Shown here in pieces: positions 29,694 to 38,103 of a stretch of DNA of 64,000 bases; within the stretch, counting starts at the first letter, position 1; the number at the start of each line of letters is the position of its first letter. Made by a program: the position numbers and the translations under genes. The stretch covers positions 1,116,001-1,180,000 of the forward strand of contig OY764867.1 of assembly GCA_963668535.1 (NCBI GenBank). Reading direction: 5' to 3'. The stretch comes from F22 sp963668535 (GTDB taxonomy: Bacteria; Bacteroidota; Bacteroidia; Bacteroidales; Bacteroidaceae). The notes under the pieces are model-generated. The model saw only the letters and a list, made by a program, of their open reading frames with translations. It was not told where the DNA came from and ran no database searches.

Positions 29694-29855
29694 ACGCGAA
29701 TCATACAAACATTTATACATTAACTTGATTTATGATTATTTATATATTGAGCAACTCCATATAGTTATAGATAGGACCGGAAGAAAAATGGCACATTCAC
29801 ACGTCGGTAAATATGCCAGAAAGAAATATCGTAATTAACAGGTAAGATTCACACA
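29694..29855. other. Spacer between the rpsL promoter and pncB
   Basis: A/T-rich, with no supported gene. A 16-codon plus-strand ORF (29788-29838, MAHSHVGKYARKKYRN) is present but has no promoter or ribosome site; listed as a finding only. Confidence 0.3.
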
Positions 29856-31085
29856 CTAATACAGGCCCAATATTGTCTTATAAGCCGCAATTGTATCTGG
29901 ATCACCTGTTGCCTTACCAATATCCGAAGACAACTTAATGCAATGAAGCTGCTCATGACGAGGAGTCAACTTAATTCCAGTCAATTTAATCACGATATTT
30001 GAAGGTTGAACACATTCCACATTGCATGTCAAAGCTGTGCCTATACCATAAGAGTCCTTCATACGTCCCGCAACCATATCGTGGATAGCTATAGCCTGCT
30101 CAGGCTGCAATCCATTGGAAAACACAACACTCTTTGTAGATGGCTCAATATCGAAACTAGAAATTTTCTTATATATTTTGAAGAACTCTTCCATATCATC
30201 TCCCGAATCAATACGATATCCATCTAGCAACTTGGCATGTTGCTTAGAAAAATTACGCAAAAATGCTTCTGAACCGAGGCAATCAAATAAGAAAATCCCC
30301 ATACGTCCACGATACAACTTATTCCATCTCTCAATGGCTTCATAATTGGCCTCTCGCGGGCCATATATCGCAGCTATTGCAGAAATCATCTGATGAGACA
30401 TAGTACCAATACACTTCAACCAAGGATATCTTTCAGACAACTTCATGCAATACCACACATTTGATGTCCCAATCAATCCTTGCTGCCCACACAACTTACC
30501 CGAATCAACTTGAGCACGCACCAACGCTTGAAGTACATTGTAATGATGTTCTTTGGAAAAACGTCGACGAGTTCCCATATCGGAAAAATCTACGCCAGCC
30601 TCAATCATTAATCGTCCACGCTCATAACTTCTTAGGTATTCTTTTTCTGGATCTATTTCATCATACTCGTGAGAAAGTTCAGAAATGATAGACAGGAGTG
30701 GCTGTTCCCAATAAATAGTTCGCCACAGAGGACCATGCACACGCCCATGCAAATGCCCCTCTTCGTCTTGCCAAAAACGAACATCTTTTGCGCGAAAGCA
30801 CAATCCACGAAGGAAGGTAAAAAACCACGAATGCATATAACTACCACAGCGAGTTTTCAAAAAGGAAATTTCTTCTTCTGTTGGCGACAACCCTTCCATC
30901 ATACGCACCTGTTCCATAACCTCTTCCGCAAACCCTGGCCTATACACCGTGTCATTTCTATCGACAAAGCTGTATTCACCTATTGATTCACTAAAGTTCA
31001 TCAAATAAAAAAGGCCTACCGTAAAAGAGTACAAATCTTGATCAGTAAAATGAGTGATTATCTGAGATCTGGAAGATGTTTTCAT
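29856..31085 (-). CDS. pncB: Nicotinate phosphoribosyltransferase
   Basis: First step of the Preiss-Handler NAD salvage route: nicotinate plus PRPP to nicotinate mononucleotide, with ATP hydrolysis. 409 residues with the family blocks TDQDLYSFTVGLF, GTRRRFSKEHH, GTSNVWYCMKL and GTMSHQMI, the last carrying the His that is phosphorylated in this family; RIDSGDDMEEFF and SNGLQPEQAI form the phosphoribosyl site. A single gene on the minus strand, divergent from tRNA-Ser; no clear promoter or terminator seen. Confidence 0.94.
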   Translation of the reverse strand: MKTSSRSQIITHFTDQDLYSFTVGLFYLMNFSESIGEYSFVDRNDTVYRPGFAEEVMEQVRMMEGLSPTEEEISFLKTRCGSYMHSWFFTFLRGLCFRAKDVRFWQDEEGHLHGRVHGPLWRTIYWEQPLLSIISELSHEYDEIDPEKEYLRSYERGRLMIEAGVDFSDMGTRRRFSKEHHYNVLQALVRAQVDSGKLCGQQGLIGTSNVWYCMKLSERYPWLKCIGTMSHQMISAIAAIYGPREANYEAIERWNKLYRGRMGIFLFDCLGSEAFLRNFSKQHAKLLDGYRIDSGDDMEEFFKIYKKISSFDIEPSTKSVVFSNGLQPEQAIAIHDMVAGRMKDSYGIGTALTCNVECVQPSNIVIKLTGIKLTPRHEQLHCIKLSSDIGKATGDPDTIAAYKTILGLY

Positions 31086-31167
31086 ACATTATTTTTTATT
31101 TTTCCATTACAAAGGAAAGGCAAAATATCGACACATCCAAGAAAATGCTAAATTTATCGGACAAAAA

Positions 31168-31199
31168 TTTGGAGAATGCCTATAAAGCATATATCTTTG
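31168..31199 (+). promoter_or_regulatory. Promoter of tRNA-Ser
   Basis: TTTG (31168-31171), 20 nt, TATCTTTG (31192-31199): perfect consensus. GCATCAC overlaps and follows the last G, a variant of the stable-RNA element. The tRNA begins 20 nt later. Confidence 0.85.
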
Positions 31200-31219
31200 C
31201 ATCACTTTTGAAAGATCTA

Positions 31220-31307
31220 GGAGGGTTGGGTGAGTGGCTGAAACCACCAGTTTGCTAAACTGACGTACTCTTTTCGGGTACCGCGAGTTCGAATCTCGCA
31301 CCCTCCG
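31220..31307 (+). tRNA. tRNA-Ser (anticodon GCT)
   Basis: 88-nt type II tRNA: acceptor GGAGGGT/ACCCTCC, anticodon loop TTGCTAA (GCT), long variable arm, discriminator G as expected for Ser, no encoded CCA. Confidence 0.96.
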
Positions 31308-31320
31308 CTTCTTTAAAAAG

Positions 31321-31358
31321 AGACATATTGATAGGCTTCCTTCAATATGTCTTTTTTC
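31321..31358 (+). terminator. Intrinsic terminator after tRNA-Ser
   Basis: Perfect 11-bp stem AGACATATTGA/TCAATATGTCT, 10-nt loop, followed by a TTTTTT run. 13 nt after the tRNA. Confidence 0.88.
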
Positions 31359-31393
31359 GTTTATATCTACATCCAAAGTAAAGTAATCACACT

Positions 31394-31690
31394 ATGAACA
31401 TTAAACATTTAGAAAATCGCAAAAGGTTCGAAGCAACAATTGACGGCTACACAGCTCACACGCAGTACAATTTGGAAGATGGATACATAGACATTCGTCA
31501 TACGATTGTGCCCAAAGAGATTGGCGGACGCGGTATTGCAAGCAAATTAGTACAAGAGACTTACAATTGGGGAGAAAGTCAGGGGTTTAAACTAAAAGCG
31601 ACATGCAGTTATGCCCTTACGTGGTGCAAACGCCACAAGAAAGAAGTCGCAATTTCTGATGAATATACCAACGGAGGCTGCGCTCTATAA
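31394..31690 (+). CDS. Small GNAT-family N-acetyltransferase (YjdJ-like)
   Basis: 98-residue single-domain protein of the COG2388 type. The acetyl-CoA loop reads VPKEIGGRGIASKLVQ (about 38-53), and CSYALTWCKRHKKEV follows as in the family. Substrate unknown; members are thought to act on small amines or peptides. It stands alone between tRNA-Ser and a palindrome, convergent with the helicase gene. ATG at 31394. No own promoter seen between the tRNA terminator and the start. Confidence 0.85.
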   Translation: MNIKHLENRKRFEATIDGYTAHTQYNLEDGYIDIRHTIVPKEIGGRGIASKLVQETYNWGESQGFKLKATCSYALTWCKRHKKEVAISDEYTNGGCAL

Positions 31691-31699
31691 GGCGCTCCT

Positions 31700-31763
31700 C
31701 GATTCAACGTGCTGTTCCTCTCGATTCAGCATGTTGAATCGAGAGGAACAGCACGTTGAATCG
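31700..31763. repeat. 64-bp perfect palindrome (29-bp arms, 6-nt loop)
   Basis: Left arm 31700-31728 is exactly the reverse complement of 31735-31763; the loop is GCATGT. Each arm also holds two related copies of CGATTCARCRTGYTG-like sequence, so the motif GATTCA recurs four times. No T run follows on either strand, so it is not a standard terminator. It lies between two convergent genes. Confidence 0.9.
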
Positions 31764-31802
31764 GGACTCTCATAGTAACGTCAAACAAAAGGGAACCTAC
31801 AC

Positions 31803-31845
31803 AAAAACACTCGCCCGCCTTGAAAGACCTTCAGGGCGGGCGAGT
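31803..31845 (-). terminator. Intrinsic terminator of the DEAD-box helicase gene
   Basis: GC-rich stem ACTCGCCCGCC/GGCGGGCGAGT extended by an inner TGAA/TTCA, followed on the minus strand by GTTTTTG. 29 nt after the helicase stop. Confidence 0.85.
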
Positions 31846-31873
31846 CTGTATTTATCCACTGTGTAAAACAGTC

Positions 31874-33745
31874 TTATTTCTTCTTTGGCTTACGTCTAGC
31901 AAAACCTTCTTCTGCATCTACTGAGTTAGGATCAAAGCCTGGCTCAAAGAATTGCTTCCAATCTTCACGCTTGCCACGCTTTTGAGAATATCCGCGTTCT
32001 TCACGAGAAGGTCTATCTTTGCGTGGAGCATCCTGTCGATTATTGTGATTATCACTACCATGTGAAAAACGTCCCTTTCCAGAGAACTTTCCGGCACTTG
32101 GTTTACGACTTTTACGCTTATCGCGAAAATCACCCTTATCTTCTTGAGCTACTTGTACCGTAATGCGGCGACCATTATAACGGGCATTCTGCATCACCTC
32201 CAAAATATGGTCTACCATGCTCTCTTCTACTTCAAAGAAAGAGAAGCTCTTCATGATAGCAATATCACCAAGTTCAACACGTTTTTTTGTGTTGTTATTA
32301 ATCAAGTTCATTAGTTCACGAGGGAAGAACTTATCCAACTTACCCAAGTTGATAAACAAACGAGTAAAGCCTTCTGTTTTCTTTCCATCGCGTGTGCGAC
32401 GACCACGTACATCTTGTGGGCTTTCAAGCTCCTCTTGATCTCTATAATAATCCAAGAATCGATTAAACTCAAGAGACACCATACGCTTTATAATATCTTC
32501 GCGGCTCAACCACTCAAGCTTACGATATACATCTGGCATGAATTTTTCGATTTCTTCTTCGTTGACCTGAACCTTTTCTACATCATCTATCAGTTTGACA
32601 AGTTGTTGCTCACAAATCTGCTGACCTGTAGGCAAAGTACCCATAATAAACTGCTTCTTAATAATGCGCTCAATAGCTTTCAACTTACCCTTTTCACGCA
32701 TGTTAATGATACAAATACTAGTACCTTTACGACCAGCACGACCAGTACGTCCACTTCGGTGAGTATAGCTTTCAATATCATCTGGCAAGCCGTAATTGAT
32801 CACGTGAGTCAAGTTGTTCACATCAATACCACGACCAGCAATATCTGTAGCGACAAGCATTTGCAAGTGTTTAGAACGGAACTTCTGCATAACTGCATCA
32901 CGTTGAGCTTGTGACAAGTCACCATGTAGCGAATCAGCATTATATCCATCTTGAATCAATTTATCTGCAATATCCTGTGTTTCTTGACGAGTACGACAGA
33001 AAACAATACCATAAATCTGTGGATTCAAGTCGGCCACACGCTTCAAAGCGGCATATTTATCTTTAGCATGCACTGTATAAGCCACATGCTCTACTGTATT
33101 GGTACTTTCGTTTTTGCTACCAATAGTAATTTCTTTAGGGTCATTGAGATACTGCTTTGCAATACGAGCAATTTCGGGGCTCATCGTAGCAGAGAAAAGC
33201 AATGTATTTCTTTCCTGAGGAACATCCGCCAAAATAGCATTGATACTATCTGTAAAGCCCATATTCAACATCTCATCTGCCTCGTCCATGATCACATTTT
33301 GAATGGTCTGTAGAGACACAACTCCACGCTCCATCAAATCAATAAGGCGACCTGGAGTAGCTACAATAATATGCACACCTTTCTTTAGGGCCTTAATTTG
33401 GCTACCAATAGAAGAACCTCCATATACAGGAAGCACCTTTAGGTGGGATATATATTTGGAATAATCTGTCAAATCAGCAGATATCTGTAAGCATAATTCA
33501 CGAGTAGGACACAAGACCAACGACTGTGGTACCTGTTTCTTTACATCGATCATTTGGATAATAGGCAGGCCAAAAGCAGCAGTCTTTCCAGTACCTGTCT
33601 GTGCAAGTGCAACAACATCATCATATCCCTCGCCAAGCAGATAAGGGATCACTTTCTCTTGTACTGGCGTTGGTGACACATACCCCAGCTCCTCAATGGC
33701 TTGGAGTATCGACGTGGATACACCTAATTCCTCAAAATTCTTCAT
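31874..33745 (-). CDS. DEAD-box RNA helicase, DeaD/CsdA type
   Basis: ATP-dependent RNA unwinding, probably in ribosome assembly or cold adaptation. 623 residues: Q motif PTPVQEKVIPYL (26-37), Walker A AQTGTGKT (48-55), PTRELCLQ, DEAD at 154-157, SAT, and motif VI HRSGRTGRAGRKG in the second RecA domain. A CsdA/DbpA-type RNA-binding domain follows (about 460-540). The C-terminal 80 residues are Arg/Lys/Gly-rich and probably disordered, adding nonspecific RNA binding. Single gene with its own promoter and terminator. Confidence 0.93.
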   Translation of the reverse strand: MKNFEELGVSTSILQAIEELGYVSPTPVQEKVIPYLLGEGYDDVVALAQTGTGKTAAFGLPIIQMIDVKKQVPQSLVLCPTRELCLQISADLTDYSKYISHLKVLPVYGGSSIGSQIKALKKGVHIIVATPGRLIDLMERGVVSLQTIQNVIMDEADEMLNMGFTDSINAILADVPQERNTLLFSATMSPEIARIAKQYLNDPKEITIGSKNESTNTVEHVAYTVHAKDKYAALKRVADLNPQIYGIVFCRTRQETQDIADKLIQDGYNADSLHGDLSQAQRDAVMQKFRSKHLQMLVATDIAGRGIDVNNLTHVINYGLPDDIESYTHRSGRTGRAGRKGTSICIINMREKGKLKAIERIIKKQFIMGTLPTGQQICEQQLVKLIDDVEKVQVNEEEIEKFMPDVYRKLEWLSREDIIKRMVSLEFNRFLDYYRDQEELESPQDVRGRRTRDGKKTEGFTRLFINLGKLDKFFPRELMNLINNNTKKRVELGDIAIMKSFSFFEVEESMVDHILEVMQNARYNGRRITVQVAQEDKGDFRDKRKSRKPSAGKFSGKGRFSHGSDNHNNRQDAPRKDRPSREERGYSQKRGKREDWKQFFEPGFDPNSVDAEEGFARRKPKKK

Positions 33746-33789
33746 CTAACACATCTTATATTACAATACTTCAATAGGAAATATCGGGG

Positions 33790-33823
33790 CAAAGGTAGGC
33801 ATAATTATCTAATATATTGCAAA
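33790..33823 (-). promoter_or_regulatory. Probable promoter of the DEAD-box helicase
   Basis: TTTG (33823-33820), 22 nt, TACCTTTG (33797-33790) on the minus strand; the spacer is one or two nt longer than usual. Leader about 45 nt. Confidence 0.55.
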
Positions 33824-33898
33824 AACCAACAAAAGATTAACATACACGCAAGATTAAAAACATTTGACAAGTATTGCTAGCAAGCAAAACTGCCGCTA

Positions 33899-33931
33899 TA
33901 AAAAATAAGGGAAGCTATTTATGCTTCCCTT
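33899..33931 (-). terminator. Intrinsic terminator after the GH3 gene
   Basis: AAGGGAAGC/GCTTCCCTT stem with a 7-nt loop, followed on the minus strand by ATTTTTTATA. 49 nt after the GH3 stop, closing the acpP-fabF-rnc-GH3 run. Confidence 0.82.
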
Positions 33932-33980
33932 TATTATATACGGACTCTTTATACTGGTCTTTCTGTCAACAGCACATCAA

Positions 33981-35510
33981 TTAGCGTGCGTTATTAAGTT
34001 CTAACATCTGCTCAATATGTTGTCGAGTATTGCTCAAACGAGGCACTTTATGTTGCCCCCCCAGCTTCCCTCTACTAGCCATCCAATCGTGAAACAAATC
34101 TGGACGTGCTACGATGACTTCCAAAGGTTGCAATGCAATATCTTTGTGACGTTTTGCTTCATAATCAGAGTTGACTTCTTTCAAAGTACTATCTAAGATC
34201 TGTGCAAATTTCTCTAATGAATCGGGGTCTTTTTTAAACTCAATAAGCCATTGGTGACGACACTTGGCATTGGCATCCATAAACACGGGAGCAGCACTAT
34301 ATTCCACGATTTGAGCACCAGTTGCTTCGCAAGCTGCCGCTAAGCCTTTTTCGGCATTATCGATAATAAGTTCTTCTCCAAATGCATTTATAAAATGTTT
34401 GGTGCGACCAGTAATTTGGATTTTGTAAGGTGCTTTGCTCGTAAATTTTACAGTATCTCCAATAACATATCTCCACAAACCTGAAGAGGTAGAAATCACC
34501 AAAGCATAATTCTTGTCCAATTCAACTTCAGTAACAGACAGTGCTTGTGGATTTTCATTCTCTAACTCTTCCAATGGTACAAACTCATAAAAGATACCAT
34601 AATCAAGCATGAGCAACAAAGATAGATCGTCAAAAGTAGACTGTGTAGCGAAATAACCTTCACTGGCATTATATGTTTCAACATAATGCATTTTATCACT
34701 TTTGATAATCTCCTTATATTGTTCACGATAAGGAGTAAAAGCGACTCCTCCATGAAAGAAGACTTCTAGATTAGGCCATACATCAGTTAAGTTGCCCACC
34801 CCTTTACGGCGCATAATATCTTTGATCAAAACAAGCATCCATGAAGGAACTCCAGATAAATTAGTCACATTGACATCCATTGTACTGGTAGCAATGGCTT
34901 CTATTTTAGCCTCCCACTCGTCCATTAATGCGATTTCTTTACTAGGACAACGCAAGATGTTTATAAGCGGACTAATGTTTTCCAACAAGATAGCAGACAA
35001 ATCCCCGACAAGCGCATGTTCATTGCTTAAATGAGGGGCATGACTCCCGCCTAGAATCACTCCTTTTCCTGAAATAAATTCACTCTCTGGATTGTTTCTT
35101 AAATACAAAGCAACAGCATCTTTACCTCCACGATAATGTGTATCTTCTAAAGCTTCTTTGCTGACAGGAATAAATTTACTTTTATCGCTTGTAGTACCTG
35201 ATGATTTTGCAAAATTCGTTACTTCACTTCCCCAAAGCAGATTCTGCTCTCCTTCCATCATCCGCTCAATATAAGGCTTCAAATCATCGTATGTGGAAAT
35301 CGGAACTTGTGTTCGGAAAGTATCGTAATCTTTAATGTCCTTATACTTATGAAGCTGTCCCCATTCTGTGTTTTCTGCAGAGTGAATTAAACGATGGAGC
35401 ACATTGTTTTGTAGATTTTTTGCATCATGAGAGAATGCATCTATCTCTTTTAAACGGCTTGAAAATATAAATTGTAAAACTTTTGTTCTGTTGAATTTGC
35501 TATCAAACAT
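33981..35510 (-). CDS. GH3 auxin-responsive-promoter family protein (acyl-adenylating)
   Basis: Member of the GH3 fold of adenylate-forming acyl-amido synthetases, known in plants for joining auxin or jasmonate to amino acids; bacterial roles are unclear. 509 residues with the ATP loop AKSSGTTSDKSKFIPVS near 93-109, VETYNASEGYFATQ and a YVIGDTVKFTS-type hinge motif, so adenylation looks intact. I chose ATG 35510; the frame runs on to 35609 but that part overlaps rnc and is unlike the family. It follows rnc by 70 nt. A half-site promoter TACATTTG (35536-35529) lies just upstream. Confidence 0.85.
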   Translation of the reverse strand: MFDSKFNRTKVLQFIFSSRLKEIDAFSHDAKNLQNNVLHRLIHSAENTEWGQLHKYKDIKDYDTFRTQVPISTYDDLKPYIERMMEGEQNLLWGSEVTNFAKSSGTTSDKSKFIPVSKEALEDTHYRGGKDAVALYLRNNPESEFISGKGVILGGSHAPHLSNEHALVGDLSAILLENISPLINILRCPSKEIALMDEWEAKIEAIATSTMDVNVTNLSGVPSWMLVLIKDIMRRKGVGNLTDVWPNLEVFFHGGVAFTPYREQYKEIIKSDKMHYVETYNASEGYFATQSTFDDLSLLLMLDYGIFYEFVPLEELENENPQALSVTEVELDKNYALVISTSSGLWRYVIGDTVKFTSKAPYKIQITGRTKHFINAFGEELIIDNAEKGLAAACEATGAQIVEYSAAPVFMDANAKCRHQWLIEFKKDPDSLEKFAQILDSTLKEVNSDYEAKRHKDIALQPLEVIVARPDLFHDWMASRGKLGGQHKVPRLSNTRQHIEQMLELNNAR

Positions 35511-35580
35511 AGTAACTTTATTTTGCAACAAATGTAAGAGAAAAAATGCTATTAGCCTAGGAATAAAGGGAAAAACTAGC

Positions 35581-36381
35581 CTACTCGGCACTATTTGACA
35601 AACGAGCATCTCGTTTTATAATAAACTCTTGCAACAGAGATGCATCGCCCTTGATACGCTCAAGAGCAGCCTTTGCGGCATGTTGCTGAGATACTTTTTT
35701 CGAATTACCCTCACCTGAGCCAACTGGGATTTCCTCGATTTGGACTTCAGTATAAAATACAGGAACACCCTTAGAATCTTTCGATTCACGAATTAATTCG
35801 TACGACAAAGCCATACGACGTTTTTGGGACCATTCAATCAACAAGCTCTTAAAGTTGACTACTTTTTTGCTCATTTCATCCAGATCAATATGAGGTCGTA
35901 TCATGCGCTCGATAATAAAACGTTTACAATGCGCATATCCTCTATCCAAATAAATCGCTCCAACAAATGCTTCTAATGCGTTCCCATTAATATGATTATT
36001 TTGTGTCATTCTGTTCACACCAGTAAAACTCACTAGCTTATCTAGCCCTAACTGAACAGCCAACTTATCCAAGGAAGCACGTTGCACGATCTTTGAACGT
36101 GTGCTCGTCAAAAAGCCTTCTCGTTCATCTATAAAATACTCATAACACATATCGGCCACCACCGCATCTATTATGGCATCTCCTAAGAACTCCATGCGCT
36201 CATTATGAGGCTTTCCTTTGAGCTCTTTTATCATTGATTTATGTCGCAATGCTTGCTTATACAATTCTATATCTCGAGGCATAAATCCTAATATATCATA
36301 ATAACAAAGATAAGACTCCCTGTTTGGTGAAAACAGGAGCCTTATCTTATGCCATATTCTCATGATTACTTCTTTACACAT
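35581..36381 (-). CDS. rnc: Ribonuclease III
   Basis: Double-strand RNA endonuclease that processes pre-rRNA and regulates mRNAs. 266 residues: the catalytic signature ERMEFLGDAIIDAVV (about 62-76) with the metal-binding Glu and Asp, NALEAFVGAIYLDRG with the second acidic pair, and a C-terminal dsRNA-binding domain (GSGEGNSKKVSQQHAAKAAL). The ATG at 36381 overlaps the fabF TAA by 1 nt; an alternative ATG lies 18 nt downstream. An rnc-fabF-acpP order is common in bacteria. Its likely substrate, the pre-16S stem, is in this window. Confidence 0.95.
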   Translation of the reverse strand: MCKEVIMRIWHKIRLLFSPNRESYLCYYDILGFMPRDIELYKQALRHKSMIKELKGKPHNERMEFLGDAIIDAVVADMCYEYFIDEREGFLTSTRSKIVQRASLDKLAVQLGLDKLVSFTGVNRMTQNNHINGNALEAFVGAIYLDRGYAHCKRFIIERMIRPHIDLDEMSKKVVNFKSLLIEWSQKRRMALSYELIRESKDSKGVPVFYTEVQIEEIPVGSGEGNSKKVSQQHAAKAALERIKGDASLLQEFIIKRDARLSNSAE

Positions 36382-37646
36382 TAATCCTCATACTTCTTGA
36401 AGATAGCGCAAGCATTGTGACCACCAAAACCAAAAGTATTGGATAGGGCAACTTTTATCTCACGCTTTTGAGCCTTATTAAAGGTAAAGTTAAGATTGTA
36501 ATCGATATTCTCATCGTCATCTCCATCTTCATGGTTAATTGTTGGAGGTATCACACCATCCTTAATAGCCATGATACTAGCAATCGCTTCAATTGCACCA
36601 GCAGCACCAAGTAAGTGACCTGTCATTGACTTCGTACTACTAATATTCAATTTGTAAGCATGTTCTCCAAACAAATCTTTGATAGCCTTTGCTTCAGATA
36701 TATCACCTACAGGAGTTGACGTTCCATGAACGTTGATATAATCTACATCTTCTGGTTGCATTTCAGCATCTTCTAAAGCATTTTTCATCACTAAAATAGC
36801 TCCCAATCCTTCTGGATGAGTTGCTGTTAAGTGATATGCATCAGCAGACATACCAGTGCCGACCAGTTCAGCATAAATCTTAGCGCCACGTGCCTTAGCA
36901 TGTTCCAATTCTTCTAGAATTAATGCGCCACCACCTTCACCCATAACAAAGCCATCGCGAGATGCACTAAATGGACGAGATGCCGTTTCGGGAGAATCAT
37001 TACGGGCAGAAATAGCCTTCATAGAGCTAAAACCTCCTAGGCCACCAGGTGTAATAGCAGCTTCTGCCCCACCAGTAACCATCACATTCACCTTACCTAA
37101 ACGAATCAAATTGTATGCATCAGCTATCGCGTTGGTAGATGTAGCACACGCTGAAACAGTCGCGTAGTTTGGTCCATGAAAACCATATTTGATAGAGATA
37201 AGTCCAGCCGCAATATCCGAAATCATTTTAGGGATAAAGAATGGGCCAAACTTAGGTCCAGTCTCTTTAAAGCGACTATAATAATCACCGATTTCTTGCT
37301 CAAAAGTTTGAATACCGCCAATACCTGCACCAAAAATAACGCCCACACGATTCTTATCAACTTCATCTAAATTGATAGCAGAATCTGTAATTGCCTCATT
37401 GGCTACAACCATTGCATATTGAGCATAAAGATCCATCTTACGAGCTTCTTTACGATCTATATGGTCGGTGACATTAAAACCTTTCACCTCACAAGCAAAA
37501 CGTGTCTTGAAGAGGGAAGCATCAAAATGAGTAATGGGTCCTGCTCCACTTTTACCAGCTTGCAACGCCTCCCAGTATTCTTGAAGGTTGTTGCCGATTG
37601 GAGTAAGCGCACCAAGACCCGTTACTACTACTCTTTTTAATTCCAT
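36381..37646 (-). CDS. fabF: 3-oxoacyl-ACP synthase II
   Basis: Condensing enzyme of fatty-acid elongation. 421 residues with the Cys-His-His triad: Cys167 in VSACATSTNAI, His307 in NVHGTSTPVGD and His344 in KSMTGHLLGAAG. Gating loop FGFGGHNA near the C-terminus. Follows acpP by 18 nt and overlaps rnc by 1 nt, so lipid synthesis and RNase III are cotranscribed. Confidence 0.97.
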   Translation of the reverse strand: MELKRVVVTGLGALTPIGNNLQEYWEALQAGKSGAGPITHFDASLFKTRFACEVKGFNVTDHIDRKEARKMDLYAQYAMVVANEAITDSAINLDEVDKNRVGVIFGAGIGGIQTFEQEIGDYYSRFKETGPKFGPFFIPKMISDIAAGLISIKYGFHGPNYATVSACATSTNAIADAYNLIRLGKVNVMVTGGAEAAITPGGLGGFSSMKAISARNDSPETASRPFSASRDGFVMGEGGGALILEELEHAKARGAKIYAELVGTGMSADAYHLTATHPEGLGAILVMKNALEDAEMQPEDVDYINVHGTSTPVGDISEAKAIKDLFGEHAYKLNISSTKSMTGHLLGAAGAIEAIASIMAIKDGVIPPTINHEDGDDDENIDYNLNFTFNKAQKREIKVALSNTFGFGGHNACAIFKKYED

Positions 37647-37664
37647 ATGTTCAAATAAACGGAA

Positions 37665-37901
37665 TTACTTTGTAGCGTTTTCGATATAAGAAACAGCGTC
37701 ACCAACAGTTTGGATCTTCTCTGCGTCCTCATCTGGAATTGTTACATCAAATTGCTTTTCAAATTCCATAATAAGCTCTACAGTATCTAGAGAATCAGCA
37801 CCTAGGTCATTTGTGAAGTTAGCTTCATTTGTCACTTCAGACTCAGCTACAGATAGCTTCTCTACGATAATCTCTTTTACTTTTGCTGCATTTTCAGACA
37901 T
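37665..37901 (-). CDS. acpP: Acyl carrier protein
   Basis: 78-residue acidic four-helix protein carrying fatty-acyl chains on phosphopantetheine attached to Ser37 in GADSLDTVEL. Feeds the adjacent FabF and, for lipid A, the Lpx acyltransferases. First gene of the run. Confidence 0.97.
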   Translation of the reverse strand: MSENAAKVKEIIVEKLSVAESEVTNEANFTNDLGADSLDTVELIMEFEKQFDVTIPDEDAEKIQTVGDAVSYIENATK

Positions 37902-37958
37902 AATGTTCGAATTTATTTAATGAATAATTAGTAATTTCTTCGTTCAAAATTAGCGCTG

Positions 37959-37990
37959 CAAAGTAAAAAAGATTTATTTGAGCGACCAAA
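37959..37990 (-). promoter_or_regulatory. Probable acpP promoter
   Basis: TTTG (37990-37987), 21 nt, TACTTTG (37965-37959) on the minus strand; the -7 box is one base shorter than TAnnTTTG. An overlapping TAATTTTG at 37952-37945 is an alternative -7 box without -33. Confidence 0.45.
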
Positions 37991-38103
37991 GAAAACATGT
38001 TTTTTTTCCAAAAAACCGCACTCATAGTATGCAGATGTGCAATTTCAAGCCTTTTTTTTCACATTTAAGGACTAACAAATATGTTTTTCATCACATAATC
38101 GAT

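Noticed and set aside
29572..29838. 88-codon plus-strand ORF over the rpsL promoter
   Set aside because: It covers the promoter of the ribosomal protein block and has no recognisable domain; only its last 16 codons are mentioned as a weak finding.
32414..32914. 166-codon plus-strand ORF antisense to the DEAD-box helicase
   Set aside because: Thr/Ser low-complexity shadow frame; the helicase motifs on the other strand are complete.
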